NCBI GenBank assembly: GCA_002427995.1
Contig: DIZV01000076.1
Location: 6,218 to 17,078, forward strand
Direction: 5' to 3'
Source of the DNA: Chloroflexi bacterium UBA6019
GTDB taxonomy: Bacteria > Chloroflexota > Dormibacteria > Dormibacterales > Dormibacteraceae
DNA: 10,861 bases
Below, in pieces: positions 1 to 6,854 of the stretch. Below the pieces are notes generated by a model. It did not search any database. It had not been told where the DNA came from and saw nothing but the letters and a program-made list of their open reading frames with translations. How positions within the stretch are numbered: the first letter of the stretch is position 1; the number at the start of each line of letters is the position of its first letter. Both the position numbers and the translations under genes were made by a program.

Positions 1-1022
1 TGGACGAGCCGACCGCGGTCCTCACGCCGCAGGAGATCAAGGGCCTCTTCGGAATCGTCCACAACCTGATCGCCGCCGGCAATGCGGTGATCTTCATCAC
101 CCACAAGCTGGGCGAGGTGATGGAGATCGCCGACCGGATCACGGTGATGCGCCGGGGGAAGGTCGTCGACAGCACCACACCGAAGCAGTCGACCGCCGCC
201 GACCTGGCCCGGATGATGGTCGGTCGCGCGGTGCTCCTCCGGGTCGAGAAGAAGCCGGCCACGCCCGGCGCGGTGCGCCTCCAGGTCTGTGACCTCGTGG
301 TCGCCGACGACCGTCGCCAGGTGGCGGTCGACGGCGTCTCGCTGGAGGTGCGCTCGGGCGAGATCGTCGGCATCGCCGGCGTTGAGGGCAACGGCCAGAT
401 CGAGCTGGTTGAGGCGATCAGCGGGTTGCGCACCGCCAAGACCGGCCGGGTCCTGATCGAAGGCCGCGACGTGACCCGCCGCTCGACCCGCCTCCGCCTC
501 CGGGAGGGGCTGAGCGTGATCCCTCCCGACCGTCACCGGCAGGGTGTGATCCTGGAGCTGCCGATCGCCGACAACCTGGTCCTCGAGGAGTACGATCGCC
601 GGCCCTTCGCCAATTGGATCGTCCGCAACCTCCGGGCGGTGTCCGATTACGCGCGGCGCCTGATCAAGGAGTTCGACATCCGGGCCAGCAGCCCGAGCGA
701 GCAGGCGTCCTCGCTCTCCGGCGGCAACCAGCAGAAGCTCGTCGTCGCGCGCGAGCTGGGGACCGAGCCGCAGGTGCTCGTCGCCAGCCAACCGACCCGC
801 GGCATCGACGTCGGCTCGATCGAGTTCATCCACAACCAGATCGTCCAGCAGCGGGACAAGGGGTTGGCGGTGCTGCTGGTCTCCTCCGAGCTCGACGAGG
901 TGCTCTCGCTGAGCGACCGGGTGGCAGTCATCTACCGGGGGAAGATCGTCGCCCTGCTCGACGCCAAAGATGCCGACCGCGAGCGGATCGGACTCCTGAT
1001 GGCGGGAGGCGAGGCCGCGTGA
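1..1022 (+). CDS. Nucleoside-type ABC transporter ATP-binding protein, 5'-truncated
   Basis: This is the C-terminal two-thirds of a double-nucleotide-binding-domain ATPase of the RbsA/NupO type, which powers sugar or nucleoside uptake at the inner face of the membrane. The reading frame is open from base 3 and begins inside the Walker B segment of the first domain (DEPTAVLTPQE), followed by its His switch (FITHK, about 93-107). The second domain shows a Walker A-like GVEGNGQ (381-398) without the usual GK[ST], the signature LSGGNQQK (714-737) and SQPTRGIDVGS (786-818). A degenerate second Walker A and the PTRG(I/L)DVG block are typical of the BmpA-associated nucleoside ATPases (B. subtilis NupO/YufO), so I do not read it as damage. 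Two permeases follow and overlap it; a BmpA-like binding protein would be expected upstream, outside the window. Nucleoside is the likely substrate by family; the exact substrate is not visible. Confidence 0.93.
   Translation, partial: DEPTAVLTPQEIKGLFGIVHNLIAAGNAVIFITHKLGEVMEIADRITVMRRGKVVDSTTPKQSTAADLARMMVGRAVLLRVEKKPATPGAVRLQVCDLVVADDRRQVAVDGVSLEVRSGEIVGIAGVEGNGQIELVEAISGLRTAKTGRVLIEGRDVTRRSTRLRLREGLSVIPPDRHRQGVILELPIADNLVLEEYDRRPFANWIVRNLRAVSDYARRLIKEFDIRASSPSEQASSLSGGNQQKLVVARELGTEPQVLVASQPTRGIDVGSIEFIHNQIVQQRDKGLAVLLVSSELDEVLSLSDRVAVIYRGKIVALLDAKDADRERIGLLMAGGEAA
1004..1009 (+). promoter_or_regulatory. Ribosome binding site deciding the GTG start of permease A
   Basis: GGGAGG lies 9 nt before GTG 1019, inside the last codons of the ATPase gene. 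It supports the GTG that overlaps the ATPase stop over a far-upstream ATG in the same frame (614), which lies within the ATPase coding region. Confidence 0.7.
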
Positions 1023-2128
1023 GGCGATTGTGGGGCCTGGTGCCGGGCTGGGTCGTCAGCGTTCTGGTGGTGCCGATCGCGTCGGTGGTGCTCGGCTTCG
1101 GCGTCGCGGCGATCGCCATCGTCGCGACCGGCACCGACCCCGGCCAGGCCTACCTGGCCCTCTTCCAGGGCGCCTTCACGAACAACAACGCCTTCGCCGA
1201 AACCCTGGTCAGCTCGGTGCCCTACATCTTCCTCGGGCTGGGGGTTGCGCTCGGCTTCCGGGCCGGCCTCTTCAACATCGGCGCCGAGGGCCAGTTCTAC
1301 ATCGGGGCCCTGGCGGGGGTGTTCGTGGCCTACTCGATCCACGGCCTGCCGCCGGTGATCGAGATCGGCCTGTCGTTGCTGGCTGCGATGGTGGCGGGAT
1401 TCGTCTATGCCGGCATCGCCGGCTTCCTGAAGGCTCAGACCGGAGCCCACGAGGTGATCACGACGATCATGCTCAACTATGTCGCCTTCCTGATCGCCAA
1501 CTATCTGGTGACGACACCGGGCCTGATGAAGGACCCGCTCAGCCGCATTCCCCGCACGCCTTACATCGACGTCAACGCGACGCTGCCGATCATCCTGCCC
1601 AACAGCCGGCTCCACGCCGGCCTCCTGCTGGCCCTGGTCGCGATCCCGCTGGTCTGGTTTCTGATCGAGCGGACGACCCTCGGCTTCCGGCTCCGCGCGG
1701 TGGGGTTCAACGCGGGCGCCTCCCGGGCCGCGGGGATCTCGGTAGCTCGGACGACGGTCCTCGCGATGGGGATCTCGGGGGCGCTCGCGGCCACCGCCGG
1801 GATCGTCCAGATGCTCGGCATCCAGCACGACATGACGCCGGCGGTCGCCTCGGGATATGGCTTCGACGCCATCGCGGTGGCGCTGCTGGCGCGCAGCAAC
1901 CCCTGGGGAATCCTGCCCGCCGCGCTGCTTTTCGGGGCCCTCCACAACGGGGCCAGCTTCATGCAGCTGCAGACCCAGGTCTCCGCGGACCTGATCTCGA
2001 TCGTGCAGGCCTCGGTGATCGTCTTCGTCGCCGCTCCGGAGATCATCCGCTGGCTGCTCCGGATCCGCGGTCACCAGGTGGTGGCGGTTGCCATCACCGA
2101 GCGAGGAGGCGCGGCGACTCGTGTCTGA
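1019..2128 (+). CDS. Nucleoside ABC transporter permease A (NupP/YufP-like, BPD_transp_2 family)
   Basis: A 369-residue polytopic inner-membrane protein and one half of the heterodimeric pore of the importer. Hydrophobic helices begin near residue 9. Family blocks are visible in order: FNIGAEGQFYIGAL (85-98), GAHEVITTIMLNY (142-154), the cytoplasmic loop LRAVGFNAGASRAAGI (225-240), which is expected to contact the ATPase, and GYGFDAIAVALLA (279-291) followed by NPWG. Length fits the first, longer permease of NupOPQ-type systems. The GTG start overlaps the ATPase stop (GTGA at 1019-1022) and has an SD 9 nt upstream, so translation is probably coupled. An in-frame ATG at 614 would add about 135 arginine- and proline-rich residues that overlap the ATPase out of frame; I rejected it. 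Confidence 0.93.
   Translation: MRRLWGLVPGWVVSVLVVPIASVVLGFGVAAIAIVATGTDPGQAYLALFQGAFTNNNAFAETLVSSVPYIFLGLGVALGFRAGLFNIGAEGQFYIGALAGVFVAYSIHGLPPVIEIGLSLLAAMVAGFVYAGIAGFLKAQTGAHEVITTIMLNYVAFLIANYLVTTPGLMKDPLSRIPRTPYIDVNATLPIILPNSRLHAGLLLALVAIPLVWFLIERTTLGFRLRAVGFNAGASRAAGISVARTTVLAMGISGALAATAGIVQMLGIQHDMTPAVASGYGFDAIAVALLARSNPWGILPAALLFGALHNGASFMQLQTQVSADLISIVQASVIVFVAAPEIIRWLLRIRGHQVVAVAITERGGAATRV
2103..2109 (+). promoter_or_regulatory. Ribosome binding site deciding the GTG start of permease B
   Basis: GAGGAGG lies 11 nt before GTG 2121, within the end of permease A. It favours GTG 2121 over the upstream in-frame ATG 2088, which would begin before this SD inside the preceding gene. Confidence 0.65.
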
Positions 2129-3071
2129 CCTCGCCCTGCTGGCGATCAGCATCCGGCCCAGCGACATCGCCGTCTTCGGCTCGCAGACCCTGGTCACAGC
2201 AACGCCGCTTACCCTGGCCGCCCTGGGCGGGGTGATGTCGGAGCGGTCGGGCGTCGTCAACATCGCGCTCGAGGGGATCATGCTGACCGGCGCCTTCGTC
2301 GGCTACGCGGTCGCCTTCTTAACCCACAACCTCTGGCTCGGGATCATCGCCGCGATCCTGGCGGGGATGCTGATCGCCGCCATCCATGCGGTCCTCGCGA
2401 TCAGCTTCATCGTCGACCAGATCGTCAGCGGCACCGTGATCAACATCCTCGCGGTCGGCATCACCGGGGTGTTCTATCGGACCTTCCTCGAGAGCCAGTC
2501 CGTGGCCGGTCCCGGCACGCTGCCCGTCTGGCAGGTGCCCTTCCTCTCCCAGCTCCCAGTGGTCGGCCCGATCCTCTTCCAGAACGCGTTCGTGACCTAC
2601 GCCATGCTGGCGCTGATCCTGGTCGTCTACCTGGTGATCTTCCGCACCACCTGGGGGCTCCGGACGCGCGCCTGTGGCGAGCATCCCCAGGCGGCGGAGA
2701 CGGCGGGGATCAACGTCTACCTCGTGCGCTACGTCAACGTCATCCTGTCGGGCGCGCTGGCGGGGCTGGGCGGGGCGTACTTCAGCCTCCAGCAGATCGG
2801 CAACTTCCTCCCCGGCATGACCGGCGGTCGCGGCTTCATCGGACTCGCCGCGATGATCTTCGGCCGCTGGAACCCATTCGGGGCCTTCGGCGCCTCGCTC
2901 CTGTTCACGGCCTCCGACCAGCTGGCCAGCCGGGCCATCGCCTTCGGCGTTCACGTCCAGCCCCAGTTCCTGGGCATGCTGCCCTACCTGCTCACGATCG
3001 TCGTCGTGGCCGGCGCCGTGGGTCGCTCGGTGGCGCCCGCGGCGGATGGCAAGCCCTACCGCAAAACCTGA
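2121..3071 (+). CDS. Nucleoside ABC transporter permease B (NupQ/YufQ-like, BPD_transp_2 family)
   Basis: A 316-residue inner-membrane permease, the partner of permease A. Recognisable blocks are TLAALGGVMSERSGVVNIAL (31-50) with EGIMLTGAF next to it, DQIVSGTVINILAVGIT (99-115), the ATPase-facing loop RACGEHPQAAETAGI (183-197), and GMTGGRGFIGLAAMIFGRWN (232-251). Order and length match the second permease of BmpA/NupOPQ importers. The GTG start lies 8 bp inside the end of permease A and has a strong SD, so the three transporter genes form one translationally coupled unit. The gene ends with TGA 3069-3071 followed by a 124-bp gap, and this is probably the end of the operon, although I see no clear intrinsic terminator after it. 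Substrate specificity is inferred from the family only. Confidence 0.93.
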   Translation: MSDLALLAISIRPSDIAVFGSQTLVTATPLTLAALGGVMSERSGVVNIALEGIMLTGAFVGYAVAFLTHNLWLGIIAAILAGMLIAAIHAVLAISFIVDQIVSGTVINILAVGITGVFYRTFLESQSVAGPGTLPVWQVPFLSQLPVVGPILFQNAFVTYAMLALILVVYLVIFRTTWGLRTRACGEHPQAAETAGINVYLVRYVNVILSGALAGLGGAYFSLQQIGNFLPGMTGGRGFIGLAAMIFGRWNPFGAFGASLLFTASDQLASRAIAFGVHVQPQFLGMLPYLLTIVVVAGAVGRSVAPAADGKPYRKT

Positions 3072-3072
3072 G

Positions 3073-3103
3073 TTGTCCACAGGGCTCGATCCTTGGTTAT
3101 AGT
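3073..3103 (+). promoter_or_regulatory. Possible promoter upstream of the bactofilin gene
   Basis: TTGTCC (3073-3078) and TATAGT (3098-3103) resemble -35 and -10 hexamers, but the 19-nt spacing is long. The -10 is the best match in the 124-bp gap and would give a leader of about 85 nt. The -35 overlaps TTGTCCACA (3073-3081), which is identical to the actinobacterial DnaA-box consensus. A single box proves nothing by itself. Confidence 0.35.
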
Positions 3104-3111
3104 GCGAGCAT

Positions 3112-3168
3112 ACGATGTCCAATTGAGGGGGCATCGTCGCAGGGGGTAGAAGCCGGCGCGGACGCCGG
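3112..3168 (+). other. Two inverted repeats in the bactofilin 5' leader
   Basis: ACGATG (3112-3117) pairs with CATCGT (3132-3137). CCGGCG (3153-3158) pairs with CGCCGG (3163-3168) across a 4-nt loop. Both are perfect 6-bp stems between the putative promoter and the SD of the bactofilin gene. No U-tract follows, so they are not intrinsic terminators. They may simply shape the leader; no known riboswitch is recognised. Confidence 0.35.
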
Positions 3169-3195
3169 GACGGGGCGGATTCCGAGAGGGGCAGC

Positions 3196-3768
3196 ATGGC
3201 CACTGAATCGAGCGTGTCAAAACTACGCGTCGAGACGGCGAACGGAAACGGACGCCCCGTCAGTGAGGACGGACCGGTCGAGGTCAATGCGATGACGCAC
3301 GCCGTGCCGGCGACCGTGACCGCTCTCCCGGCAACCCAGGCAGAGACCAGCGTTCTCGCCCGGGGTGACTCGGCCTCTGGCCGTTGGGTCATCGGCGGCG
3401 ATGGCGAGGTGATGGGCGAATTCTCCGGTGAGATCGAGTGCGGCGGCGGATTGCTGATCGGCAAGGGCGCCGAGGTCACGGCCACCATTCGCGGCGACGA
3501 GGTGACCGTCGCCGGCCTCGTCCGCGGCAATATCACAGCGCTCGGCCGGCTCCGGATCACGTCCACCGGTCGGTTGGAGGGTGACGCGCGGGTCACGGCC
3601 CTGATCGTGCAGGAGGGGGGCGTTCACCACGGCGTCATCCGGGTCCACCCGGAGGGCGTTCCGGAGGACGACGTCATCGTCTCCGACCAGCTCGCGCTGG
3701 GCGAGCCGGAGGCCGGTGCTCCGACCCCGGTGGACAGAGTCCGCAAGTTCTGGGGGGAGTTCTTCTAG
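3196..3768 (+). CDS. Bactofilin (polymer-forming cytoskeletal protein)
   Basis: A 190-residue protein whose central part (about 65-150) is the bactofilin beta-helix: short repeats each starting with a hydrophobic/Gly pattern, for example VIGGDGEVMGEFSGEIECGG, LLIGKGAEVTATIRGDEVTV and the following turns to VQEGGVHHGVI. Bactofilins polymerise without nucleotide and form membrane-associated scaffolds for shape, cell-wall enzymes or chromosome partners. The first 60 residues are low-complexity and probably disordered, longer than the short tail of many family members. The C-terminus RVRKFWGEFF (181-190) is basic then aromatic and could be a small membrane- or partner-binding segment (inference). 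ATG 3196 has GAGAGGGG (3184-3191) 4 nt upstream. It sits alone between the transporter operon and a small gene 79 bp downstream, so the neighbours do not reveal its partner. Confidence 0.88.
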   Translation: MATESSVSKLRVETANGNGRPVSEDGPVEVNAMTHAVPATVTALPATQAETSVLARGDSASGRWVIGGDGEVMGEFSGEIECGGGLLIGKGAEVTATIRGDEVTVAGLVRGNITALGRLRITSTGRLEGDARVTALIVQEGGVHHGVIRVHPEGVPEDDVIVSDQLALGEPEAGAPTPVDRVRKFWGEFF

Positions 3769-3827
3769 GCTTTCGACCGGGACGGCAGCCCGGTCAAATC
3801 CCCCTGTTCCGCTATCAAGTTGTGCGC

Positions 3828-3833
3828 TATGCT
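3828..3833 (+). promoter_or_regulatory. -10-like box before the 105-residue gene
   Basis: TATGCT ends 14 nt before ATG 3848 and no SD is visible in between. A start site 6-8 nt after the box would leave a leader of only about 7 nt. No convincing -35 is seen. Confidence 0.35.
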
Positions 3834-3847
3834 CGCTTCACAAACCG

Positions 3848-4165
3848 ATGTCTCGCGTGCCCCTGAGCAAGATCGAGCTGGACGAGGACGAGATGATCGT
3901 CGAGGGCTTCGAGGGCGAGCTCGAAGGCATCCGTGTCTGGGTGACCGCGGTTCTCGAACGGACCTGCGTCTACGAGACGCCCGACCTCGAGCGCAAGCTC
4001 GTCAGCAAGGCGATGATCCTGGTCGAGAAGGACGCGGTACCGATCCGCCGGCGCAAGCTCGGCGGGCCGCCCGGCGCCGCCCGAGGCCGAGGCAAGCCCG
4101 GCCCCAAGCCCGCGGCCGTCCGGGAGGCCACCGACCCTGACTCCGTCTCGGGTCCGCTGGCCTAG
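3848..4165 (+). CDS. Hypothetical small protein with basic Gly/Pro-rich tail
   Basis: Not recognised. The predicted product is 105 residues. Residues 1-65 look like a compact fold: an acidic stretch IELDEDEMIVEGFEGELEG (9-27), a hydrophobic strand IRVWVTAVLERTCVYETP (28-45) and a helix-like ERKLVSKAMILVEKD. Residues 66-90 are strongly basic and Gly/Pro-rich (RRRK, RGRGKPGPKP), slightly like an AT-hook and possibly a nucleic-acid-binding tail (inference). The frame is open further upstream (ATG 3716 inside the bactofilin gene), but that extension looks non-coding, so I take ATG 3848. There is no SD; a -10-like box lies just upstream. It precedes glpX by 43 bp on the same strand, but glpX has its own -10-like box, so co-transcription is uncertain. 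Coding status rests on codon-like composition and ordered amino-acid blocks. Confidence 0.65.
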   Translation: MSRVPLSKIELDEDEMIVEGFEGELEGIRVWVTAVLERTCVYETPDLERKLVSKAMILVEKDAVPIRRRKLGGPPGAARGRGKPGPKPAAVREATDPDSVSGPLA

Positions 4166-4192
4166 CCAACCGACTCCCGCCCGCCGCCCTGC

Positions 4193-4198
4193 TAAGTT
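4193..4198 (+). promoter_or_regulatory. -10-like box directly before glpX
   Basis: TAAGTT ends 10 nt before ATG 4209, with no SD between. The position fits a -10 element of a leaderless or near-leaderless transcript. No clear -35 hexamer is visible at the usual spacing. Confidence 0.4.
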
Positions 4199-4208
4199 TG
4201 CGGGCAAG

Positions 4209-5207
4209 ATGGCCCACGCCCAGTTGATGGACCGAAACCTGGCCCTCGAGCTGCTCCGGGTGACCGAGGCCGCCGCTCTCGCCGCCGCCCCGCTTCAGGG
4301 CCGCGGCGACAAGCTGGCCGCCGATCAACGCGCCGTCGACGCAATGCGAAGTGCACTCGGCTCGGTCGACATGAAGGGCACCGTGGTGATCGGCGAGGGC
4401 GAGAAGGACGAGGCCCCGATGCTCTACTTCGGGGAAGAGATCGGCAACGGTCTCGAGCCCGAGGTCGACGTGGCCGTCGACCCGATCGACGGCACCGAGT
4501 TCACCGCCAACGGTTTGCCGGGCGCGATGGCGGTTGTCGCACTCGCCGAGCGCGGCAGCATGTTCAGCACCCATGTCCACTACATGGACAAGCTGGTCGT
4601 CGGCCGCCGGGCCCGCGGCGTGATCGACATCGACATGCCGGTGGAGTGGAACCTGCGGCGGATCGCCAAGGCCGAGGGCATGCACCCGCGAGACCTGACC
4701 GTGATCATCCTCGACCGGGAGCGCAACAAGGAGGTGATCGAGCAGGTCCGAGAGGTCGGACCCCGGATCTCGCTCATCTCGGGCGGCGACGTCGCCGGCG
4801 CCATCACCGCGGCGAACGAGCAGGTCACCGGCAAGCATGTGCTGCTCGGCAGCGGAGGCGCGACCGAGGGCGTGCTCGCGGCCTGCGCGGTCAAGTGCCT
4901 GCAGGGAGACATGCAGGCCAGGCTCCACCTGCGCGATGACGCCGAGAGGGCGATCGCCGAGAAGGAGGGGCACCAGCCCGGGAAGGTGATCACCATCGAC
5001 GAGCTCTGCTCGGGCAAGAACATCTTCTTCGCGGCGACCGGGATCACCACCGGCGACCTCCTGAAGGGTGTGCGCTACGAGGACTTCTACGCCTACACCC
5101 ACTCGATGGTGCTGCGACTAGCGTCGGGCACGATGCGCTACGTCGACGCCTGGCACGAGATGAGCAAGCTCCGGGCGAAGGGCCTGCTCCCCGAGCAGGT
5201 CCTCTAA
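4209..5207 (+). CDS. glpX: Fructose-1,6-bisphosphatase, class II
   Basis: A cytosolic, metal-dependent sugar phosphatase that converts fructose 1,6-bisphosphate to fructose 6-phosphate, the committed step of gluconeogenesis. The 332-residue length is normal for GlpX. Diagnostic motifs are GEGEKDEAPM (62-71), the metal/phosphate motif DPIDGT (91-96), GGDVAGAI (192-199), LLGSGGATEG (212-221) and ATGITTGDLLKGV (276-288). The N-terminal DRNLALELLRVTEAAALAA is also typical of the family. Family starts often align with the Met at residue 7 (ATG 4227); I kept ATG 4209 because the -10-like TAAGTT lies 10 nt before it. Neither start has an SD. The gene faces the acyl-CoA synthetase gene with only 6 bp between stop codons. 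Some GlpX enzymes also act on sedoheptulose 1,7-bisphosphate, which cannot be judged here. Confidence 0.96.
   Translation: MAHAQLMDRNLALELLRVTEAAALAAAPLQGRGDKLAADQRAVDAMRSALGSVDMKGTVVIGEGEKDEAPMLYFGEEIGNGLEPEVDVAVDPIDGTEFTANGLPGAMAVVALAERGSMFSTHVHYMDKLVVGRRARGVIDIDMPVEWNLRRIAKAEGMHPRDLTVIILDRERNKEVIEQVREVGPRISLISGGDVAGAITAANEQVTGKHVLLGSGGATEGVLAACAVKCLQGDMQARLHLRDDAERAIAEKEGHQPGKVITIDELCSGKNIFFAATGITTGDLLKGVRYEDFYAYTHSMVLRLASGTMRYVDAWHEMSKLRAKGLLPEQVL
5181..5201. other. Hairpin at the glpX 3' end, between convergent genes
   Basis: GGCCTGCTC and GAGCAGGTCC-type arms form a 9-bp stem (one G-U pair) with a 3-nt loop, in the last codons of glpX. It lies next to the convergent stop codons at 5207 and 5214. 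Neither strand has a T-tract after it, so it is not a classical terminator, and coding constraint could explain the pairing. Confidence 0.25.
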
Positions 5208-5213
5208 CCCGCT

Positions 5214-6854
5214 CTACGCGGTCGGGACGGCCGCCGCCTTCTCCAGCCCGAGGTCCTGCACCGACAGCTCCCGCATCTCGACCTTGCGCACCTTGCCGGT
5301 GACCGTCATCGGGAAGCCGTCGACGAACTTCCAGTAGCGGGGGATCTTGAAGGTCGAGATCTTGCCCCGGCAGTACTCGGTGAGCTGCTCGCCGCTCACC
5401 CGGCTGCCCTCGCGGAGCTTCACCCAGGCCATCACCTCCTCGCCGTAGCGCTCGGAGGGGACACCGATTACCTGCACGTCGGAGATGTCGGGATGGCCAT
5501 AGAGGAATTCCTCGATCTCTCGCGGGTAGATGTTCTCCCCGCCCCGGATGATCATGTCCTTGAGCCGGCCCACGATCTTGACGTAGCCTTCGTCGTCCAT
5601 TTCCGCGAGGTCGCCGGTGTGCATCCAGCGGGCCTGGTCGATGACCTCGGCGGTCGCCTTCTGGTTGTTCCAGTAGCCGAGCATCACCGAATAGCCGCGG
5701 GTGCAGAACTCGCCTGGCATACCGCGCGGAACGATCCGTCCTGTCTCGCCGTCGACGATCTTGATCTCGACGTGGGGATAGACCTTGCCGACAGTCCCCG
5801 TCTGCTTCTCGAGCGGGTCGCCGATCAGGCTCTGGGTCGAGACCGGGGAGGTCTCCGTCATCCCGTACATGATCGTCACCTCCGGCATGTGCATCGTCGT
5901 CAGGACCTTTTTCATCACCTCGACCGGGCACGGAGCGCCGGCCATGATGCCGGTGCGCAGCGTCCCGAAGTCGAATTCGCCGAGGCGCGGGCTGTCGAGC
6001 TCGGCGATGAACATGGTCGGCGTGCCGTAGAGGGAGGTGCAGCGTTCCGCCACCACGCACTCCATCGTCGCCACCGGGTCGAAGGCCTCGGCCGGGATGA
6101 CCATGCAGGAGCCGTGACTGGTGCAGGCGAGATTGCCGAGCACCATCCCGAAGCAATGGTAAAAGGGCACCGGGATGCAGACCCGGTCGGCGGCCGTGTA
6201 GTGGAGGCCCTCGCCGATGAAAAAGCCGTTGTTGAGGATGTTGTGGTGGGAAAGCGTCGCGCCCTTGGGGAAGCCGGTGGTCCCCGAGGTGTACTGGATG
6301 TTGATCGGGTCGTCGAACTGCAGCGTCGCCTCCAGCGCCGCCAGGTCGGCCTCCGGGACGGTGCCGGCGGCGGCCAGCAATGGTTCCCAGCCTTCCTCCA
6401 GCACGAGGGACTCTCCCAGCTCGGGGCAGCGGCCGCGCACCTCTGCCAGCATGGCGACGTAGTCGTTGGTCCGAAAGGCCCGGGCGAGGACCAGGAGGGA
6501 GACACCGGACTGGTTGAGCGCGTACTCCAGCTCGGAGGTCTTGTAGGCCGGGTTGATGTTGACGAGGATCGCTCCCATCCTCGCCGTCGCGTACTGGATA
6601 ACGACCCACTCATAGCGGTTGGGGGCCCAGATGCCGACCCGGTCGCCCTTCTTGACGCCGCGCGCAAGCAACCCTCGCGCGCAGCGGGAGGTCAGCTCCC
6701 AGAACTCGGCATAGGTCGCTCGGAACCCCTGCTGGAGGGAGACCAGGGCCTCCCCCTGGCCGTGTTCGGCGACGGTCCGCCGGAGGTTCTCGCCGATCGT
6801 CTCTCCGAGCAGCTCGTCCGGGCTTGCCCCATGGGCGTAGGAAGGAGCGGTCAT
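5214..6854 (-). CDS. Fatty-acyl-CoA synthetase (AMP-binding, ANL superfamily)
   Basis: A 546-residue acyl-CoA ligase that activates a carboxylic acid, probably a medium- or long-chain fatty acid, with ATP to an acyl-adenylate and then the CoA thioester. All core motifs are intact: P-loop YTSGTTGFPKG (188-198), PFYHCFGMVLG (230-240), YGMTETSP (330-337), HTGDLA (412-417), GRLKDMIIRGGENIYP (429-444), and the catalytic lysine in TVTGKVRK (K521). The closest familiar relatives are FadD/YngI-like fatty-acyl-CoA synthetases; substrate is inferred from overall similarity, not from a specificity code. ATG 6854 overlaps the TGA of the upstream methyltransferase gene (ATGA), with an SD-like GAGGTGA 9 nt upstream, so the two are co-transcribed and probably translationally coupled. 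The short SYAHGA N-terminus is not a signal peptide. Confidence 0.95.
   Translation of the reverse strand: MTAPSYAHGASPDELLGETIGENLRRTVAEHGQGEALVSLQQGFRATYAEFWELTSRCARGLLARGVKKGDRVGIWAPNRYEWVVIQYATARMGAILVNINPAYKTSELEYALNQSGVSLLVLARAFRTNDYVAMLAEVRGRCPELGESLVLEEGWEPLLAAAGTVPEADLAALEATLQFDDPINIQYTSGTTGFPKGATLSHHNILNNGFFIGEGLHYTAADRVCIPVPFYHCFGMVLGNLACTSHGSCMVIPAEAFDPVATMECVVAERCTSLYGTPTMFIAELDSPRLGEFDFGTLRTGIMAGAPCPVEVMKKVLTTMHMPEVTIMYGMTETSPVSTQSLIGDPLEKQTGTVGKVYPHVEIKIVDGETGRIVPRGMPGEFCTRGYSVMLGYWNNQKATAEVIDQARWMHTGDLAEMDDEGYVKIVGRLKDMIIRGGENIYPREIEEFLYGHPDISDVQVIGVPSERYGEEVMAWVKLREGSRVSGEQLTEYCRGKISTFKIPRYWKFVDGFPMTVTGKVRKVEMRELSVQDLGLEKAAAVPTA

Noticed and set aside
378..398. Loss of the Walker A lysine in the second ATPase domain, as a sign of damage
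   Set aside because: GVEGNGQ in place of GK[ST] is characteristic of the second domain in nucleoside-type ABC ATPases, so it is a family feature.
932..2281. A 449-codon open frame on the - strand opposite permease A
   Set aside because: Its product is rich in R, D, G, H and E without any domain, and it lies fully antisense to a clear permease gene. High GC produces such mirror frames.
2319..3596. A 425-codon open frame on the - strand across permease B and bactofilin
   Set aside because: Composition is low-complexity and it spans two well-supported + strand genes plus their gap; no domain is visible.
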